Counted from the stretch's first letter, positions 24,402 to 37,554 are shown. The stretch is DNA of 64,000 nt from Dioscorea cayenensis subsp. rotundata (GCF_009730915.1 NC_052476.1:1240001-1304000); one strand, 5' to 3'. Translations and numbers: made by a program. The notes: a model not told the origin generated them from the sequence alone.

Positions 24402-27400
24402 TTACTCGACCGTGTTTTTATTCGCATCAGGTATTAAATATAATCTTTGATCATGAACAATCATTTCTGCATCGTGTATTCGGGCTCCGTCCTCGGAGAG
24501 GATTATGTATGAGCTCGCTGTAGAGCATTGTAGTTGTTCCATGGAGGACTTGATGAGGTCTTCCATGATGTTTGGGACCCAAAGCATCACACCTTCCTTT
24601 CTCTTATCCTTTGGATCCCATGGATGGAAAGGGAATACTGTACATCTTCTCTGATTTATGTGACCTGCATTGCATTAATAAGAGGTAAATCAATTTGCAT
24701 GTGTGGTTTCATTATTGAGCTGATTTGATGGTCACTTAAATGTGAGACTTTCTATGTACTGTAAAATTATTTTTAGATCTAAAATAAGTAATATATATAA
24801 ACCTCTGAATTTTTTTTTTACTTGTTCATTTTATCTAATATATATCGATTATTTTTAATCTATTGAAGTTAATTGGCAATTTAAATTCTATAAAAAAAAA
24901 TTTGTATTAATTTTTAAGTTTATTTTTATTTAAAATATTTTTTTTAAAAAAAAATGTGTAGTTGAATATAATTTATTAAAAATAGTTAGGATATATTAAA
25001 TATAAATAATAAATTAAAAAAAAAAATAATATTTAATGTTACATAAAATTTTTTAATAAATAACTAAAAAGATTAAAGAAAACTTTTAAAATAAAACAAG
25101 TAAAAAAAATCAAAGGAAGTATATTTTCTGTTAATAGCTCTTTAACTTATTGGTAACAAAGACTATATTTATTAATATTTGTCAAATATTATATATATAG
25201 ACATGTGTTTGTCAATGTTATTGTTTTACCCTCGTAATCTTTTGTAAAAGGAAAAATATAAAAGGGAATAACCATGTTGATATTTTCGATAATAGTGTTT
25301 TGGTTTAATAAGAAAATTGATTTCAGGCATGGTTATTTATTTATTTTTTGAATTAAAATGAAACTATATAATGATTGAAAAGGGTAATAATACCTTGCAA
25401 TTCTCCAGGTGTGAGTTGGTTGGATTCGGCGCCCTCCAAAAGAGTTATCAATGATTTGCTCCCACACCTCCGTGCCTCCTCCAATGGAGTATTCCCCCAT
25501 CTATGTCACATTTCACAATTCAAAACTTTTTTAATAAAGATCCATGTATTATATATGTATATATATACACACACAAATCATTATACTCATTAATGTATAT
25601 CTAATCAATTGCTACCTAACTAGTATGAGAAAAATAACACTATATCTCATGTAATGTTTTTGAACTCTTTAATCTGAAATACTAACCCTTCTGAGGAGCT
25701 GTTAAAAAAAAAACATTCACTGGTGATGGTAATTAGATTTTTTTAAAAAAAATTAAATATATATATATAAAAATTAATTAGTCAAAATAAAAATATCCAA
25801 GGATTCACTTTATGTATTTTGTTTCTCTTCTGTTCAGTTTTAATATATTTGTGGTTTTATTTATTTTATTAAAAAAATTTAACGACAAATAAGTAATTTA
25901 CTGACACATATTTAAGTTAAAAATTTTATTTTAACATATTTTTATTATATATATATATATATACTCCCTCCTCTGTTGCATATTAATTGTCACATGAAGA
26001 GAAAAAAATATATTTCACTTTTAAGAGCTTTATAAACATTAATTATTATTTTTCAATTTTGCTCTTCTTTTTATTCAAAAAGAGATGTATGCATTAACAG
26101 GAGTAAATAACTTTAACAAAAATAAAAATGTTTTTTTTTTTTTAGTTAATTTTAAGAGCTTTAACAATGGTGTTAATATTTGTCCAAAATTGTACTATGT
26201 AATATGTAAGGAAACGCACCTGTCAACGGAGGCAGGACTTGCTCCAGCACTTAACAACATGTTTGCCATGAAATGAAGTCCTTCAGCAGCAGCAATATGC
26301 AATGCTGTTCTCTGATCATAATCTCTACCATTTGGATCCATCCCATACACCAACATCCTTCTCAACAACTCCACATTCCCTTTTGCAACTGCCATACAAA
26401 GATCAACACCACCATTTCCCACACTACTTAATCTTCCTCCCTCTCTGTACAGCATTGAAGCCACTCTGTCATGCCCATTCTTTATTGCTTCATACAATGC
26501 TGTGTTTCCAAACTTATCTGTTTTTTTTTTTTATTGTCCCATAATAAAAATCAATAACATTTATAAATTAAGTAGGATTAGAACTTAAAAGAGTATACAT
26601 ATATATATACCAGAGAGGTTGATGTCTACTCCTTCTTGAATGAGGAATGAAGTCATATCTTCATGCCCTCTTGATGCTGCAAGATGCTGCATGGGAGAGA
26701 GAGAGTTTGTTGTTAATTTTATTAGTATATGAAATTTGTAAGTGTCTTGTAGTTTTTGAGAGTAGTTATTACCAGAGGTGATCTTCCATCATAATCAGTC
26801 TTCTTAGGATCTGCACCAGCTTTTATCAAACTTTTCAAGTGATTCAAATCATTGTGGAATGCTGCACTGTTTACTCTCAGAGAAAGCTCTGATTCTTGCT
26901 TAGTGATGTGAAGGTTGATATCTGATTCAAATTGTTTGATCTTGATGTTGTTTTCATTTCCCTGAAAAGAAGTGGTTGTTAGTCTTGTGATTAGAGAGGT
27001 GGGGAGGAATTCGGAGATTATTGTTGTACCTCTAGAAGGTTGCTTAAGATTGTCCTGCCATCAACAAAATATATCTCTAGAATGTTTGTGAAAAGCTGTT
27101 TGTCGATTCGAAGAAGCCTGCAAAGCTCGCAAACTCGAACGGTGAAAGGTTGAGGAATGTTGCAGAGAATGGCGATTTCTCCGAATGAACTGTTGGGCTC
27201 TAATGGCACAATAGTCTCTGTTCCATCCTCCCCAATTGCAACTCCTTCCTGTTAATTCAACAGCCATTATTCTCAAATTCAGATTTGTTACTATGTACTA
27301 ACAAATCAGTCTCATAACTGGATTGTTTTTCTGATAATGTCAGAGATATATTAAATGAAAAATAATCAGAAAAATGTATATGAACATGAGTTTACACACA

Positions 27401-30400
27401 ACAGATAAGAATAAAAAATAACTGATGAATTTGGAATCTGATATATAAAATTTATAAAGTGGAAGACACTAAGTTAAAACAATTCAAATAGAAAATGGAT
27501 TAAGCACTGAAGGAATCAGAGATAAAAATAGATAATGATTCTAACCAGAACACCATGGCAGACAAAATAAAGTTGGTCTACAGCATTGCCCTGCTCCATT
27601 ATCACTTCTCCCGGAAGAAAAAATTCCTCGTGTAGTCTGATTGCCTGCCAATCATAATAAACAACTCTCTGAGACCTTCAAAATCTTTTGAACTTAAATT
27701 AGTTGATTCTAAAAGCTGTCCACAGAGTGAAAAATCTCATTTATCTTGAATTAAAATTGCAGATCATTTATTCGAGAAACAAACAGAAAGGTTCTTACTA
27801 TTTGATCAATAAATTCAGCTGAACATCCGCTGAATAAGGGGACATCCTCAATGTAAGGCTTGTATAAGCTTTGACTAATCTGCAAACAGTCAGCTAGTCA
27901 CCTTGTAGAATCCTGATCAACAAAGCATCATGAATGGCATTCAAATCTTCTTACCTTGGCACGAATTGAGGCTGGGATATCTTGTAGAACAGAGGCTTCT
28001 GTGTAGCTACTCTCATACTGCAAGCGTACATGTCCTTTGATCTGTTCTCTTATATCTTTATCAAGTTTGTTTCTATTCATATACTTGATCAAATCCTTCA
28101 TTTTGTCCCTGAACTTTTCAGTCTTCGATCCTTTTACAATCAGAGCAGTCATGTTACCAATTAAGTAAGCTCCCAGAATCATATCCAATGAAACATAGAT
28201 CATGACAAACAACATTTCTCTAGGATTGACTGCATGTATATCTCCATAACCTGTGAAACAAATAAGAAATGCTGATTCACATTATTGTACCTATTTCAAA
28301 GAGAAAACAGCGAGAGCTTGTAAAAGCTTACCAACTGTAGCCATGGTAACAATGGAAAAGTACAATGAAGTGAGATAACGTTTAGAAAGATCAATATCTC
28401 TAAAGTTTTCAAAGCTATAATCACCAAGCTTTAAGCTACCAATCCAAGTATGGCCTTCCATAGAGGCAGGCAGAGTGGTGGCAAGGTAGTAGAAGATGCA
28501 TGCTGCTGTATGTGTGCAATAGAGTTCAACAAAAATAAGTTTCACAATCCTTGTGAACAAATAGTTTATTCTGATATCCTTCTCCATCTTTGTTAAAAAT
28601 TGAGTCACTTTGACTACCCGGACAAGCCTGATCCACAGCAGGTATCTCACCTCCTCTTTTCTATTACAAGCCTGTAACTCGAGAAAATGTATCAGTGTTT
28701 TCAAGCAATGTTTCAATGTTTGCAGTGTAGATATGAACCTTGTAAATAGCATCCCAGGGAAGGCAGGCCAAGAAGTCAAACACAAAACCAGACTTCAAAT
28801 AGCTGAGCATCACACAAGAACATCAAGAAATCAGAGAGAAGTCATGGCAGTGCCTCATACAAAAAGATCAATAAATGAACAAGGATCAAAGACAACAAAC
28901 CGAATAGCAATGGAGGCGGGATTGGAGACAATGCGATAAGTATGGGGATCACGGTAGGCCAATAGGAACTTGACCACAATATCAATAAGGAAGGCAATCT
29001 GTCCAGCAACGTCAAGCAAGAAGAGGTTCTCTGGGAGCCCTCTGAAGAATCCAAACTCAAAGGGAGTAAAAACGGATGAGTACACTGCCAACACCACTAT
29101 CAACTTCGTCCATTGTCGGTACCACCTGCACCCATGCACGCATGGATCATGATTAACAAATTCCAAACAGAGCTCATTATAATTAGACCATAACACCTGT
29201 ATGCTTGAATTCAAGCATCTTAATAAAAATATTCCAAACAGAGCTCGTTATAATTAGACTTTCACATGCGCTCATGCATTCAATCATCATAATAAACAAC
29301 TTGCACACAGAGCTCATTATAATTAGACTCTACTACCTGCATGCATACATTCAGTCTATTCAGACATCATAAGAAACAAAATTCAAGAAGTGCTCGCTGT
29401 AATTTGACTATTTGAGCACTCAACAAATTTATGGGCTATGCATTCTTGTCCACGTATCACATGCACACATATGAAGATAAGGACATCTAGAAAAGCTATG
29501 CTTGCTAATGGGACGGTGACTTTGTCAATGTTTAATTGTTTATAACCAATGGTTCAAGAAAGCATGGCCGTTGGCCACCTTGACAGCGTGTCCGTTTGAT
29601 CTTGTTGGCAAGACGTAACACTAATGTTGACAATATATGTACAAAGATCAAACAAGCAGAAGCAGCCAAACAAACAAATTATAAGCTATTCAAATGATTA
29701 TAGACAGCAGTGGCACAGCACTTATATTTTATTTATCATTTTCTAAGATAATTTCTACGCAAAAAATAACCAGTTTTCATAATTAATTTTGAATACATGT
29801 GTCAATCCCTCACCTACTTTGATGTATAGTCTACACAAAAAAATAAATAAACAAAATAAATAAATTTAAAAATAAATAAATATCCCGGAAACCAATTGAT
29901 ATTTGATGCGTATGCAATATGCATACCTTAAAAAAAAAAGTTATACTGTATTGTCACAAAAACCAAGTAATTTTTTTATAAATATCATGATCATTTCTTA
30001 ATAAGTAATTTTTTTTTTATTTCAGCATGGAAAAATAGTTTATTATTTTTATCTCTTTTAATAATCAAGCACCGTTCTCTAATTATATTTAAAAAAAAAG
30101 TCTATAAGCGTATGGCCCATCAATGCAGTACTAAACTAAACTAATAACAAAAAATGGAATTTCCTCACCATTATCAACATGATATATATTTATAGTGTCA
30201 AAATCAATGTAGAGTAGAAAGAAAATAAGATTATTACCACTATTTCAATAAAAAAAAATGAATAATTTTTAACTCGACAAGATTTATTTATTTATTTACT
30301 TTTACAAAAACGGCAGTCACAAAGTTGTCAAAATTGAATCAAATACAGTGGTGCATCAATATATTAAAAAAATTGATAATATAATTAAAATATAAATGCA

Positions 30401-30893
30401 ATGCCTTCTCTTCGTTAAAATCCCTTTAAAACCTCAACAAAAGATGTTTAAGAGCAACCAAAACCAGCCAATAATAATATCACCAAAAACACATGTATAA
30501 TTTATTCAAATTCTAAAAGCCAAAAAAAAAAAAAAAATTAAAACCCTAAAAGCAGACGGTTTCGGCGAGAAATGAACAAACAACGGTTTTCCCCAAAACT
30601 CACGGATTCGCAAGAAAGATAACAGCAAACACCAATGAATCAAATCGATTCCCATTGAGCAATGGATCTCAAGCATTCACAACAAAGACAAGGAGAGAAG
30701 ATGAAGAGAAGTAGATAACTGACCGGTTATCCGGTGCGATGATAAGCGTCTCACGGCCAGATCGGCGGCCGAGGACTCCGATTCCGAGCTGTCCGGCGAT
30801 GAGGTTGAAACGGGACCCTCTGGATTCCTTCATGCCCTCATTCACCTCCTCAAGCTGGTACTCAATCTCGGCCTCCATCTCCTTGGCCACCAT
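24402..30893 (-). CDS. SKOR: Outward-rectifying Shaker K+ channel, SKOR/GORK type
   Basis: Voltage-gated K+ efflux channel; SKOR loads K+ into xylem and GORK serves guard cells. Thirteen exons on the minus strand: 30893-30724, 29125-28901, 28802-28739, 28671-28332, 28250-27955, 27879-27799, 27644-27546, 27248-27030, 26961-26773, 26686-26611, 26517-26220, 25500-25394 and 24664-24402, 808 residues (Arabidopsis SKOR about 830). A polar N-terminus with SRGSRF leads to six membrane segments (S1 near KLIVVLAVYSSVFTPFEFG, S4 RLVRVVKV). The pore signature TVGYGDIHAVN lies near residue 264 and is split by an intron. A cyclic-nucleotide-binding-like domain (about 390-500), ankyrin repeats (about 510-715) and a KHA end (RRCTVFPFHPWD, LSEDGARI) follow. 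The last exon lies 0.7 kb beyond the ankyrin exons and is easily missed. DIHAVN places it with outward rectifiers. Intron 1 is 1.6 kb. Confidence 0.95.
25966..26100. mobile_element. Stowaway-like left end in a K+ channel intron
   Basis: TATACTCCCTCCTCTGTTGCATATTAATTGTCACATG matches the terminal style of Stowaway elements (written here in summary; the key part is CTCCCTCC after TA). No matching right end was found before exon 26220-26517, so this is a truncated copy. It lies in intron 11. Confidence 0.55.
29160..29410. repeat. Four-copy tandem repeat in K+ channel intron 1
   Basis: The core ACAGAGCTCATTATAATTAG recurs at about 29168, 29238, 29311 and, more diverged, 29388 (GTGCTCGCTGTAATTTG), with a spacing near 72 bp. 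Between the cores are ACCTGNATGCNT-like stretches resembling the true splice acceptor of exon 2 at 29125, read on the minus strand. Confidence 0.8.
29411..30660. other. Rest of K+ channel intron 1
   Basis: AT-rich intron sequence with no recognisable gene or transposon ends. It joins the short N-terminal coding exon (30893-30724) to the rest of the gene. Confidence 0.6.
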
Positions 30894-30996
30894 TCCCAGC
30901 TTCCGATCTGGAGGTCCGGTTGCCGTTCTCGTCGACGAGGTTCCGGCTTCCCGCCGAGATCGCAGCGTGTGAAAGAGAGAGAAGAGAGAACTAGGG

Positions 30997-31006
30997 CTAT
31001 TTATAG
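30997..31006 (-). promoter_or_regulatory. TATA box of the K+ channel gene
   Basis: CTATAAATAG on the minus strand lies about 105 bp before the ATG at 30893. A purine/pyrimidine-rich GAGAGAAG stretch follows in the leader. Confidence 0.6.
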
Positions 31007-31860
31007 AGTCGAGAAGAAGAGGGAGACGTCGATGCCTATTTATTTAATTATTTAATTATTTAATTATTTATTGTTTTTCATATAGATCCCTTAGAAATGT
31101 AGAAATTGATATTGTTATAGTTTGCTGTGATGTTTATTTTATCCTTTTGTTTTTTTTTAAATGTTTAGTAGTTTTTATGCTTTGATGAAATTATCTAGAG
31201 ACTTTATATATAAATATCTGCAAATTTTTTTTTAATATCATATTATTTGATTATTTTTTATTTCTATGTATACCCGGAATTTGAGAACAAGCCATATATA
31301 TACACGTAGATATTTTATTTGGAGAGTTTATATATAATCCCCTGAAAAAGTTTTAAGGTATATTTATGCACCTTGTATTTCCAAAAAGAAAAAAACTCCA
31401 CAAATAAGTTGTTTCGAATTTATTTTTTTATAAAAGAAATATAAATTAAGAAAAATATTTTTTACACTATGCTTTTCCGACCGATATTTTATTTTAAACT
31501 GATTTAGAATTTTTAGCTCTTTAAAAAACATGGGTTAACATACAAATGTTATAGGTTTATAATTGTGAAGTCAGTATGGCAATAATATAGCGGTTAAGAC
31601 ATTTAACTTCCATACAAAAAGTTAAAAGATCAATTTCTTTTTAATATATGATTAAAATGTAATAATAGAAAATGTGTGTGTTTGGGATGATTTGTCCACA
31701 TGATCAATATATATATATATATATGAACTTATATTTTTTTCTGTGATGACTTAAACTATATATATAATTGTGGAAAAAAACTGGAGAAAAACATAAGATT
31801 ATTATTTTATATATATATATATATAGACTCCTTCCAAATTTTCAAAGGTAACACATACAC
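31007..31860. other. AT-rich upstream DNA of the K+ channel gene
   Basis: TTTAATTA repeats at about 31040-31070 and AT tracts near 31705 and 31805. No gene seen. Confidence 0.5.
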
Positions 31861-31865
31861 ACTCT

Positions 31866-32044
31866 GCCAATGACCATTTGGTCTATTGGCATCGGGTCCC
31901 TTGCGTAGGGTGTTCGTCTTAAATGTCGAGCGTAGCTCCCCGAGTTCGATCCCCATCTCAGCGAGGTGAGGCACTGGTTCGGTGGTGAGCCTGACTCCAC
32001 ACGTGTTCGTCCCCTGGATTCGGCAGCTGTCGTCTTTCTCAAAA
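31866..32044 (+). mobile_element. SINE (tRNA-derived), plus orientation
   Basis: A GC-rich island in AT-rich DNA. It begins near TTGGTCTATTGGCATCGGG (A-box region) and carries a B-box GAGTTCGATCC at about 31940. It ends TCGTCTTTCTC followed by AAAAA. ACATACACACTCT before it (31853-31865) and ACATACACATTCT after it (32045-32057) form a 13-bp target-site duplication with one mismatch. This is the structure of an RNA polymerase III-driven SINE of about 180 bp. Confidence 0.82.
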
Positions 32045-32057
32045 ACATACACATTCT

Positions 32058-33910
32058 TATTTATTTATTATTTTAAGAAAATTACATGCATATATAAAAA
32101 ATATATTTATGCAAGAAACAAAACAAAACACCTATGTTTTAAAATATATAGTGGTCAAAAGCCAACTGATTTTTTTGTGGCTAAAAACAGGGAGAAGTTA
32201 GTCATTGATTGGTCTCCAAAGAGTGGGTTAACTTGTACACTTATCATGTTGTTTCTCCTAAAATTGAACCACTAATGAAGATTAGTTTTATTAACAAAAA
32301 CTACTAATTATGTATACAAATTAGTAGTGGTGAGTGGGTTAATTAGGTGAAGGTGGGAAACAGTAGGACAAGAGCACCTCAAAAGTTGGGGTTTGTTTTC
32401 TAATCATCATAATGGACTTTAATTAACAAATGCTAAGCTTTCCTAAATTACTTTATTAGAGAACAAACATGTCAGAGTTTCTTTTATATGGTATTAATTA
32501 ATTTAATTAGATTATTGAGTTTAGTACCTAATGTAGTAAGTTTATTGGAGAAATTTTTAAGGACATGAGTGAGTTGGGGGTGAGCTGGGAATGTGTTGGC
32601 ATTTTCATTTTTTGCTCAGAGTTGTTATTTAATTCATGTGAGATTTCAGAATTTCCGGGAATTTATTTAAATAATATTTGAACAGAGAATATAAATTTTA
32701 TAATTATATATGACTCATAGACGATCTATTTTTTTAAGTTTCACTTTTTTTTAGTAGACATGTTGTTTCATCATGTAGTTATTTTATATTATCTTATTTA
32801 ATTACATATGTTTTTTTTAATCCGGTGGTTATCATATATTATCTTATTTAGTTGTATACTTTTTTAATAAAATGAACATTGGAGTTAATATCTTCACATA
32901 TTTATATCTTTATTGTGCATAAATTGAGGTTTAAATATATCTCTTTGATGAGAATAAAAACACTTTCAATATGGGATTCGATACTAATAAACTAAGAGGC
33001 AGTCTCATATGTTTTTTTATTCAACTAAGTTATAATTTATATATGTATATATATATTTTTAAATATTGTTTGACCATCAATTTTTTATTCAGTGATGTTC
33101 AAAAGATTAAATTATAATGATTTTGTCCGTGTGTATAATAAAAGAGTTAGGATGAATAGGTTTTCAGAACTTCAACTGAATTAACTTTGATATGAAATGA
33201 CTAATCGATCTTTACAATAGATTTTTTTTTTACAAAATATAAACAAGTTACATAAAAAAGTATATTGATTAAAAATTAATATTTTAATGTATTTGTGTCT
33301 TATTTTACATGAGTTGAGATTTTTTTAATGCATTTTGTTTGAGGGAATAAAAATTGGGAATAGAAAAAGTAAAAAGAAAGGAGGTAATAAAATTACATCA
33401 ATACTAGGTAAATGAATGGATTATGTTTAATGATAAACATTTAACATTATTTGTTATTAATTATTTATAATATAAATATATATTTCAATATATTATAATT
33501 ATATAATTAATTTTTAATAATTTATTTAACTATTATATATTTATTAAATTGGTTAATATCATGAAATACGTTTAATTAAGTTAATTTCATTTATTAATTT
33601 TAATTTCAATTTAAAAATAATTTAATTAAATTATTTAATAATTAAAGCTTAGTAGGGTTGAGATGCTGGAGAATGGGAAAGAAAAAGAGAGAGTGAGAAA
33701 GAGAGCCTTTATATATGATAGGAGTATATTAGAAATTTTATGACTAAAGAATACTTCTCCGTCATTTTTGGGTGAAATAAGATGCCTCTCCTGAAAGTAA
33801 TTTTTTTCCCATACATGGAGGCAACTCATGCCTTTTCTAATTACCAAATAAGGGCTTAGGAATGAGATTTCCATTCCCCAGCCCTCAATCCATGATCTAA
33901 ACGCTCCCTA
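32058..33910. other. AT-rich intergenic DNA
   Basis: No gene is recognised. The stretch from about 33320 (GTTTGAGGGAATAAAAATTG) to 33910 (ending AAACGCTCCCT) may be an old transposon, because both ends resemble the GTTTGGG-type ends of plant MITEs. The inverted repeat is too weak to call. Confidence 0.4.
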
Positions 33911-33911
33911 A

Positions 33912-34603
33912 CCCCTTGTTTGGTTGGAGGTTTTTGGAGGGGTGAGAGGGAGTTAGGAGGAGTGAAGGTTGTTTGGTTGGGGGAGTGAGGAGGAGGAGGA
34001 GGAGGAGTTTGGAGGGGTGTTTCACTCCTCCAAACCCCCTCATATCCCACCCCTCAAAATCGGGTTTTTTTTGGAGGGGTGGGATTATTAAAACAAATTT
34101 TAATGTTTAAATTTTTATGAAAAGACCAAAGTATCCTTTATCAATTTGAAAAAAATACGATAATATCCATTTTTAAATCTAATTTCATAATAATAATTAT
34201 TATTATTATTTGTCTTATTTTTTTAATGTGTCAATTGAAGATTAATAATAATATTTTTTTAAAAATAATAATAATAATATAAGAATGATAAACAAATATA
34301 AAAAAATTGAGTTATACAAATAATATTATTACTAATATTAATTTTAATTTTAATATTAACAAAGTTTGAACAAAATAATCCTTTAGATATGTATAAAAAA
34401 GTATTATGATCAATTTTATATAAAAGAGCAAATTAGTAAAATGCACATCAGATCTCTCCTCACTCCTCCTCACCCCTCCTTCTAACAAAACAAAAAAAAA
34501 TAGATTACCCCTCCGCACCCCTCCCAATGAACCAAACATAAAATTTTTTCAAACTCTCCTTATTCCCTCTCACCCCTCCCCTCTCCCCTACTGAACCAAA
34601 TGA
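33912..34603. mobile_element. MITE-like element with long G-rich inverted ends
   Basis: The left end (CCTTGTTTGGTTGGAGG ... GGGGTGAGAGGGAG) is complementary in style to the right end (CTCTCACCCCTCCCC ... TGAACCAAATG). A second inner pair occurs at about 33970 (GTTTGGTTGGGGGAGTG) and 34535 (CACCCCTCCCAATGAACC), so the ends are layered. The interior is AT-rich without coding sequence. Exact borders and the target-site duplication are uncertain. Confidence 0.6.
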
Positions 34604-36437
34604 AAAAAAGACTGGATATGTAGTTTTACAAAATTCTCAAATCATGAGGATAGAAATTACTTCCACACCTTTGAAACCTTTCAACCACCCACTATCCTTC
34701 ACATAACACATGTTCGTTGCCCAATAAGACTATTTTGAAAATTTAGTCAAAGCCTTGTTCTCCATTTCTTCATCGGGTTTGCCAGTGTAGGTGTTCACGA
34801 GGATTGATAGCCAGTTTTCTCGTATATACACTCACACGTGTGTACGTAGGCATCCGTGTATGCAAAATGAATGTAATTTTTCCATAACTTTCCAAATATG
34901 AAAACTTAGGTAGTTTTGAGAAATTAAGGTAATACACTCGCAAGAGATTTTGTTGGATTTGTAACTATGTCAAAATCGAGCGTAGTCCAGACTCATGCAC
35001 TCTCAAATCCAATTAAAAGTGTTGCATGTGGTGTCACATGTGAGACTGAAATGAAGAGATTACGGAATTTTTTTATATTTTTTTATTATTTTTTTCAAGC
35101 CAAGAATTTGGAAAGGATAATCAAAGAAATCTAGTTCATTGATATGTTTTCTGCATTAACCGAATCATCTTTATTTTTGTTTTTGTTTTTATTGAAAACT
35201 TGTAAATTACCCCGTTTTTATGTCTTTATTATTTTACAAAATTTTATATTTAATTTTTTGTTTAGCAGGTTAAGATCTTTCATCATACAGAATAAAAAAT
35301 AATATATTATTATATTTTATCTTATAAAGTGAAAAAATAAAAATAAAGTCATAACATTATTTTATCTTAATAATAAAGGTTTATAGTTATATTTTTTATT
35401 AATAATTTGCTTTAAAAAATCATAAATTATGAAATATATTTAATATAATTATTAAAAATAAAGATAAATTGTAATGAAAACAAATATATTTATTAAAAAT
35501 TCACTAAATTTTTAACTCCATTTAACAAAACACTACCTTCCTATCATTCATCAAACACAACCTTAAAATGACCGGCAAGGTTGATGTTAAATCTTATCAA
35601 CATAACCAAAACACAAGGTCACCAATTAAATTTTTAATGCAAGTGGGCATCAAAGATTTAAGATGAAAGGGACCAGAATAAATTGACTGAAAGTTACACT
35701 CTGTATAAAAGTTGTAATATCTGTTAATTTTTGTCTTCTAAAACATTGACAATAAGATGTCATTAATTATTTTATTATATATGCAAAACATTCTTATGAT
35801 AAATACCAAATCTTAGCACTTATCTAATCATATCATCTGTGGATGTACTATAGTTGACAAATTTAGTTTATTTCTTAAAACATCATCATCCCTTGATTCA
35901 AATTAGGATAAATTATTTAAATAGTAAATAATTCAAACACTCTTATTTGTGACACAAATTATAAAAAATTTTAATTAAATACCTTTATTTTAGATTCATA
36001 TTTAATTGGGTCATCCAAACTAACTTAATTAATAATATACATCTCAAATTAATAATAATTTGATTTTAAATTTTTTCATTTTTTACTTAGATAGACTGAA
36101 ATTTGTTAACTATTTAGATAATTTACTTTTTAAATTAATTAGCATATTTTTGTATCCATTAAATCTTTATATGCTTTAATTAATAAATCCATTATTGTTC
36201 ACCAATGAGGGAAGTCCTTAATTATATAATCAATGAAAATATAATTGATTTTCTCATCTCTTATTTCCCAGCTTTTTTTAAAAAAAAAAAATTCAGGAAA
36301 TGATGAAAAAATTCCACATATATCTTCAAATTTCCAAATTAAAATATTTATAAATTACTTCACTTCCCGCCCTCGAGCTATTTACAGGGTTTTATTTACA
36401 CAAAAAAATAAAATAAATAAAATTAAAATCTTCGAGC
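34604..36437. other. AT-rich intergenic DNA before the MAPKK gene's 3' end
   Basis: Nothing recognisable. The short ORFs have no domain features. Confidence 0.5.
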
Positions 36438-37479
36438 TCACGAGCCAGACTCACGTGAGTCAGTAGTGACCGAGTCGAATCGTAGCAACTCAGTGAGCGC
36501 ACGCTTTGACTCGGAAGCCTCAGCACCGGCGACGAACGGGTGGCCGAGCAACTGTGCCACCGTCCATCGTTGCCCAGCCTCCCTTTCAAGGCACCGTGCT
36601 ACGAAATCCCTCAGCTCCGGCGAGGCATCCGACGAGTCGGGGATCGTCGGCGGCTCGCCGAAGCAAATCGCCCACATGAGCCCGGCCCAGTTGGCCCTCT
36701 CCCCCTCCGGCACCAGCGGGAACCTCCCCGTCCCCATCTCCATCACCGTCAACCCTAATCCCCATACGTCGCCGGCGTAGCCATCGTACCCTCCACCGTG
36801 CTCCACCGGATCGAACCTCTCCGGGCTCATATACGCGCAGGTACCAACGTACGACACGCATGGATCTAGCGATCGGCGCACGATCTTGCTGACGCCGAAG
36901 TCGGCGATCTTGATCTCGCCGGCGGCGTTGATCAGGAGGTTGGATGGCTTGATGTCGCGATGCGCGATTTGGTGATTGTGGAGGTGGGAGAGGCCGAGGA
37001 GGGCTTGGCGAGCGATCTCGGCGAGCGCTGGCTCGGGAAGAGGGGCGCCACCGCGACGGCGAAGGAGGGATTCGAGGGATCCGGCGTCCATGAGGTCGAG
37101 GAGGACCGCGATGTCGCCGGATGCGAGCGAGACGACGCCATGACAGCGAATGATGGAGGGATGGTCGGCGGCGCTACGGAGGATCTCGACCTCCCGGGTG
37201 GCTTGGCGGCGGGCGGTGAGATCAGCGACCTGGATAAGCTTGAGAGCGTAAAGGGCGGAGGTGCGGCGATGGCGGGCTTTGTAGACGGTGCCGCCGTTGC
37301 CATGACCAAGGACCTCGAGCTTTCTCGAAGTCTGTGATCCGGTGCTGCTCCGATGTCGTTGTCGCCGCCGCCGCCGCTGGCGCTGTCGGGATGGAAGGAG
37401 GCAACGGAAGGCAAGTCCGGTTCCCGCCGGGAAGGTCTAGGGTTAGGGAAGGGAGCCTTCGCTCGCGGACGACAGCCAT
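36438..37479 (-). CDS. MAP kinase kinase, group D (MKK7/MKK9 type), interrupted by a 1-bp frameshift
   Basis: Intronless, as group D MAPKKs are. It activates a downstream MAPK by dual phosphorylation in stress, ethylene or immunity cascades. The N-terminus has the basic MAPK-docking motif (MAVVRERRLPSLTLDL). Residues 1-53 are in one frame up to ITDFEK, and the kinase domain runs in another frame from LEVLGHGNGGTVYKA to the end. Present are the catalytic loop HRDIKPSNLL, DFG in IADFGVSK, the activation loop SLDPCVS (S-X5-S of plant MAPKKs) followed by YVGTCAYMSPERF, and WGLGLTVMEMGTGRFP. The two parts fit a single 346-residue protein if the extra base in the AAA at 37321-37323 is ignored (GAGAAAGCTCGAG where GAG AAG CTC is expected). 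As written, translation from 37479 stops at 37222. The rest of the gene is intact, so a sequencing error is at least as likely as a real loss. Confidence 0.88.
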
Positions 37480-37545
37480 GAAAAACTAGGGTTAGGGTTT
37501 TGAGCTTCGATTTGGATCTCGTTCCCGGAAATGGATCACTGTGGG

Positions 37546-37554
37546 TATTTATAA
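37546..37554 (-). promoter_or_regulatory. TATA box and telo-box of the MAPKK gene
   Basis: TTATAAATA on the minus strand lies 67 bp before the ATG at 37479. A telo-box-like AAAACCCTAACCCTAG lies in the leader between them (37485-37501). Confidence 0.55.

Noticed and set aside
31866-32044. Possible tRNA gene (B-box GTTCGATCC)
   Set aside because: No cloverleaf can be formed; the head-B-box-A-tail plan and target duplication show a SINE. The same holds for 48479 and 53434.
33320-33910. Possible MITE with GTTTGAGGGAATA and AAACGCTCCC ends
   Set aside because: The two ends do not pair as an inverted repeat and no target duplication was seen.
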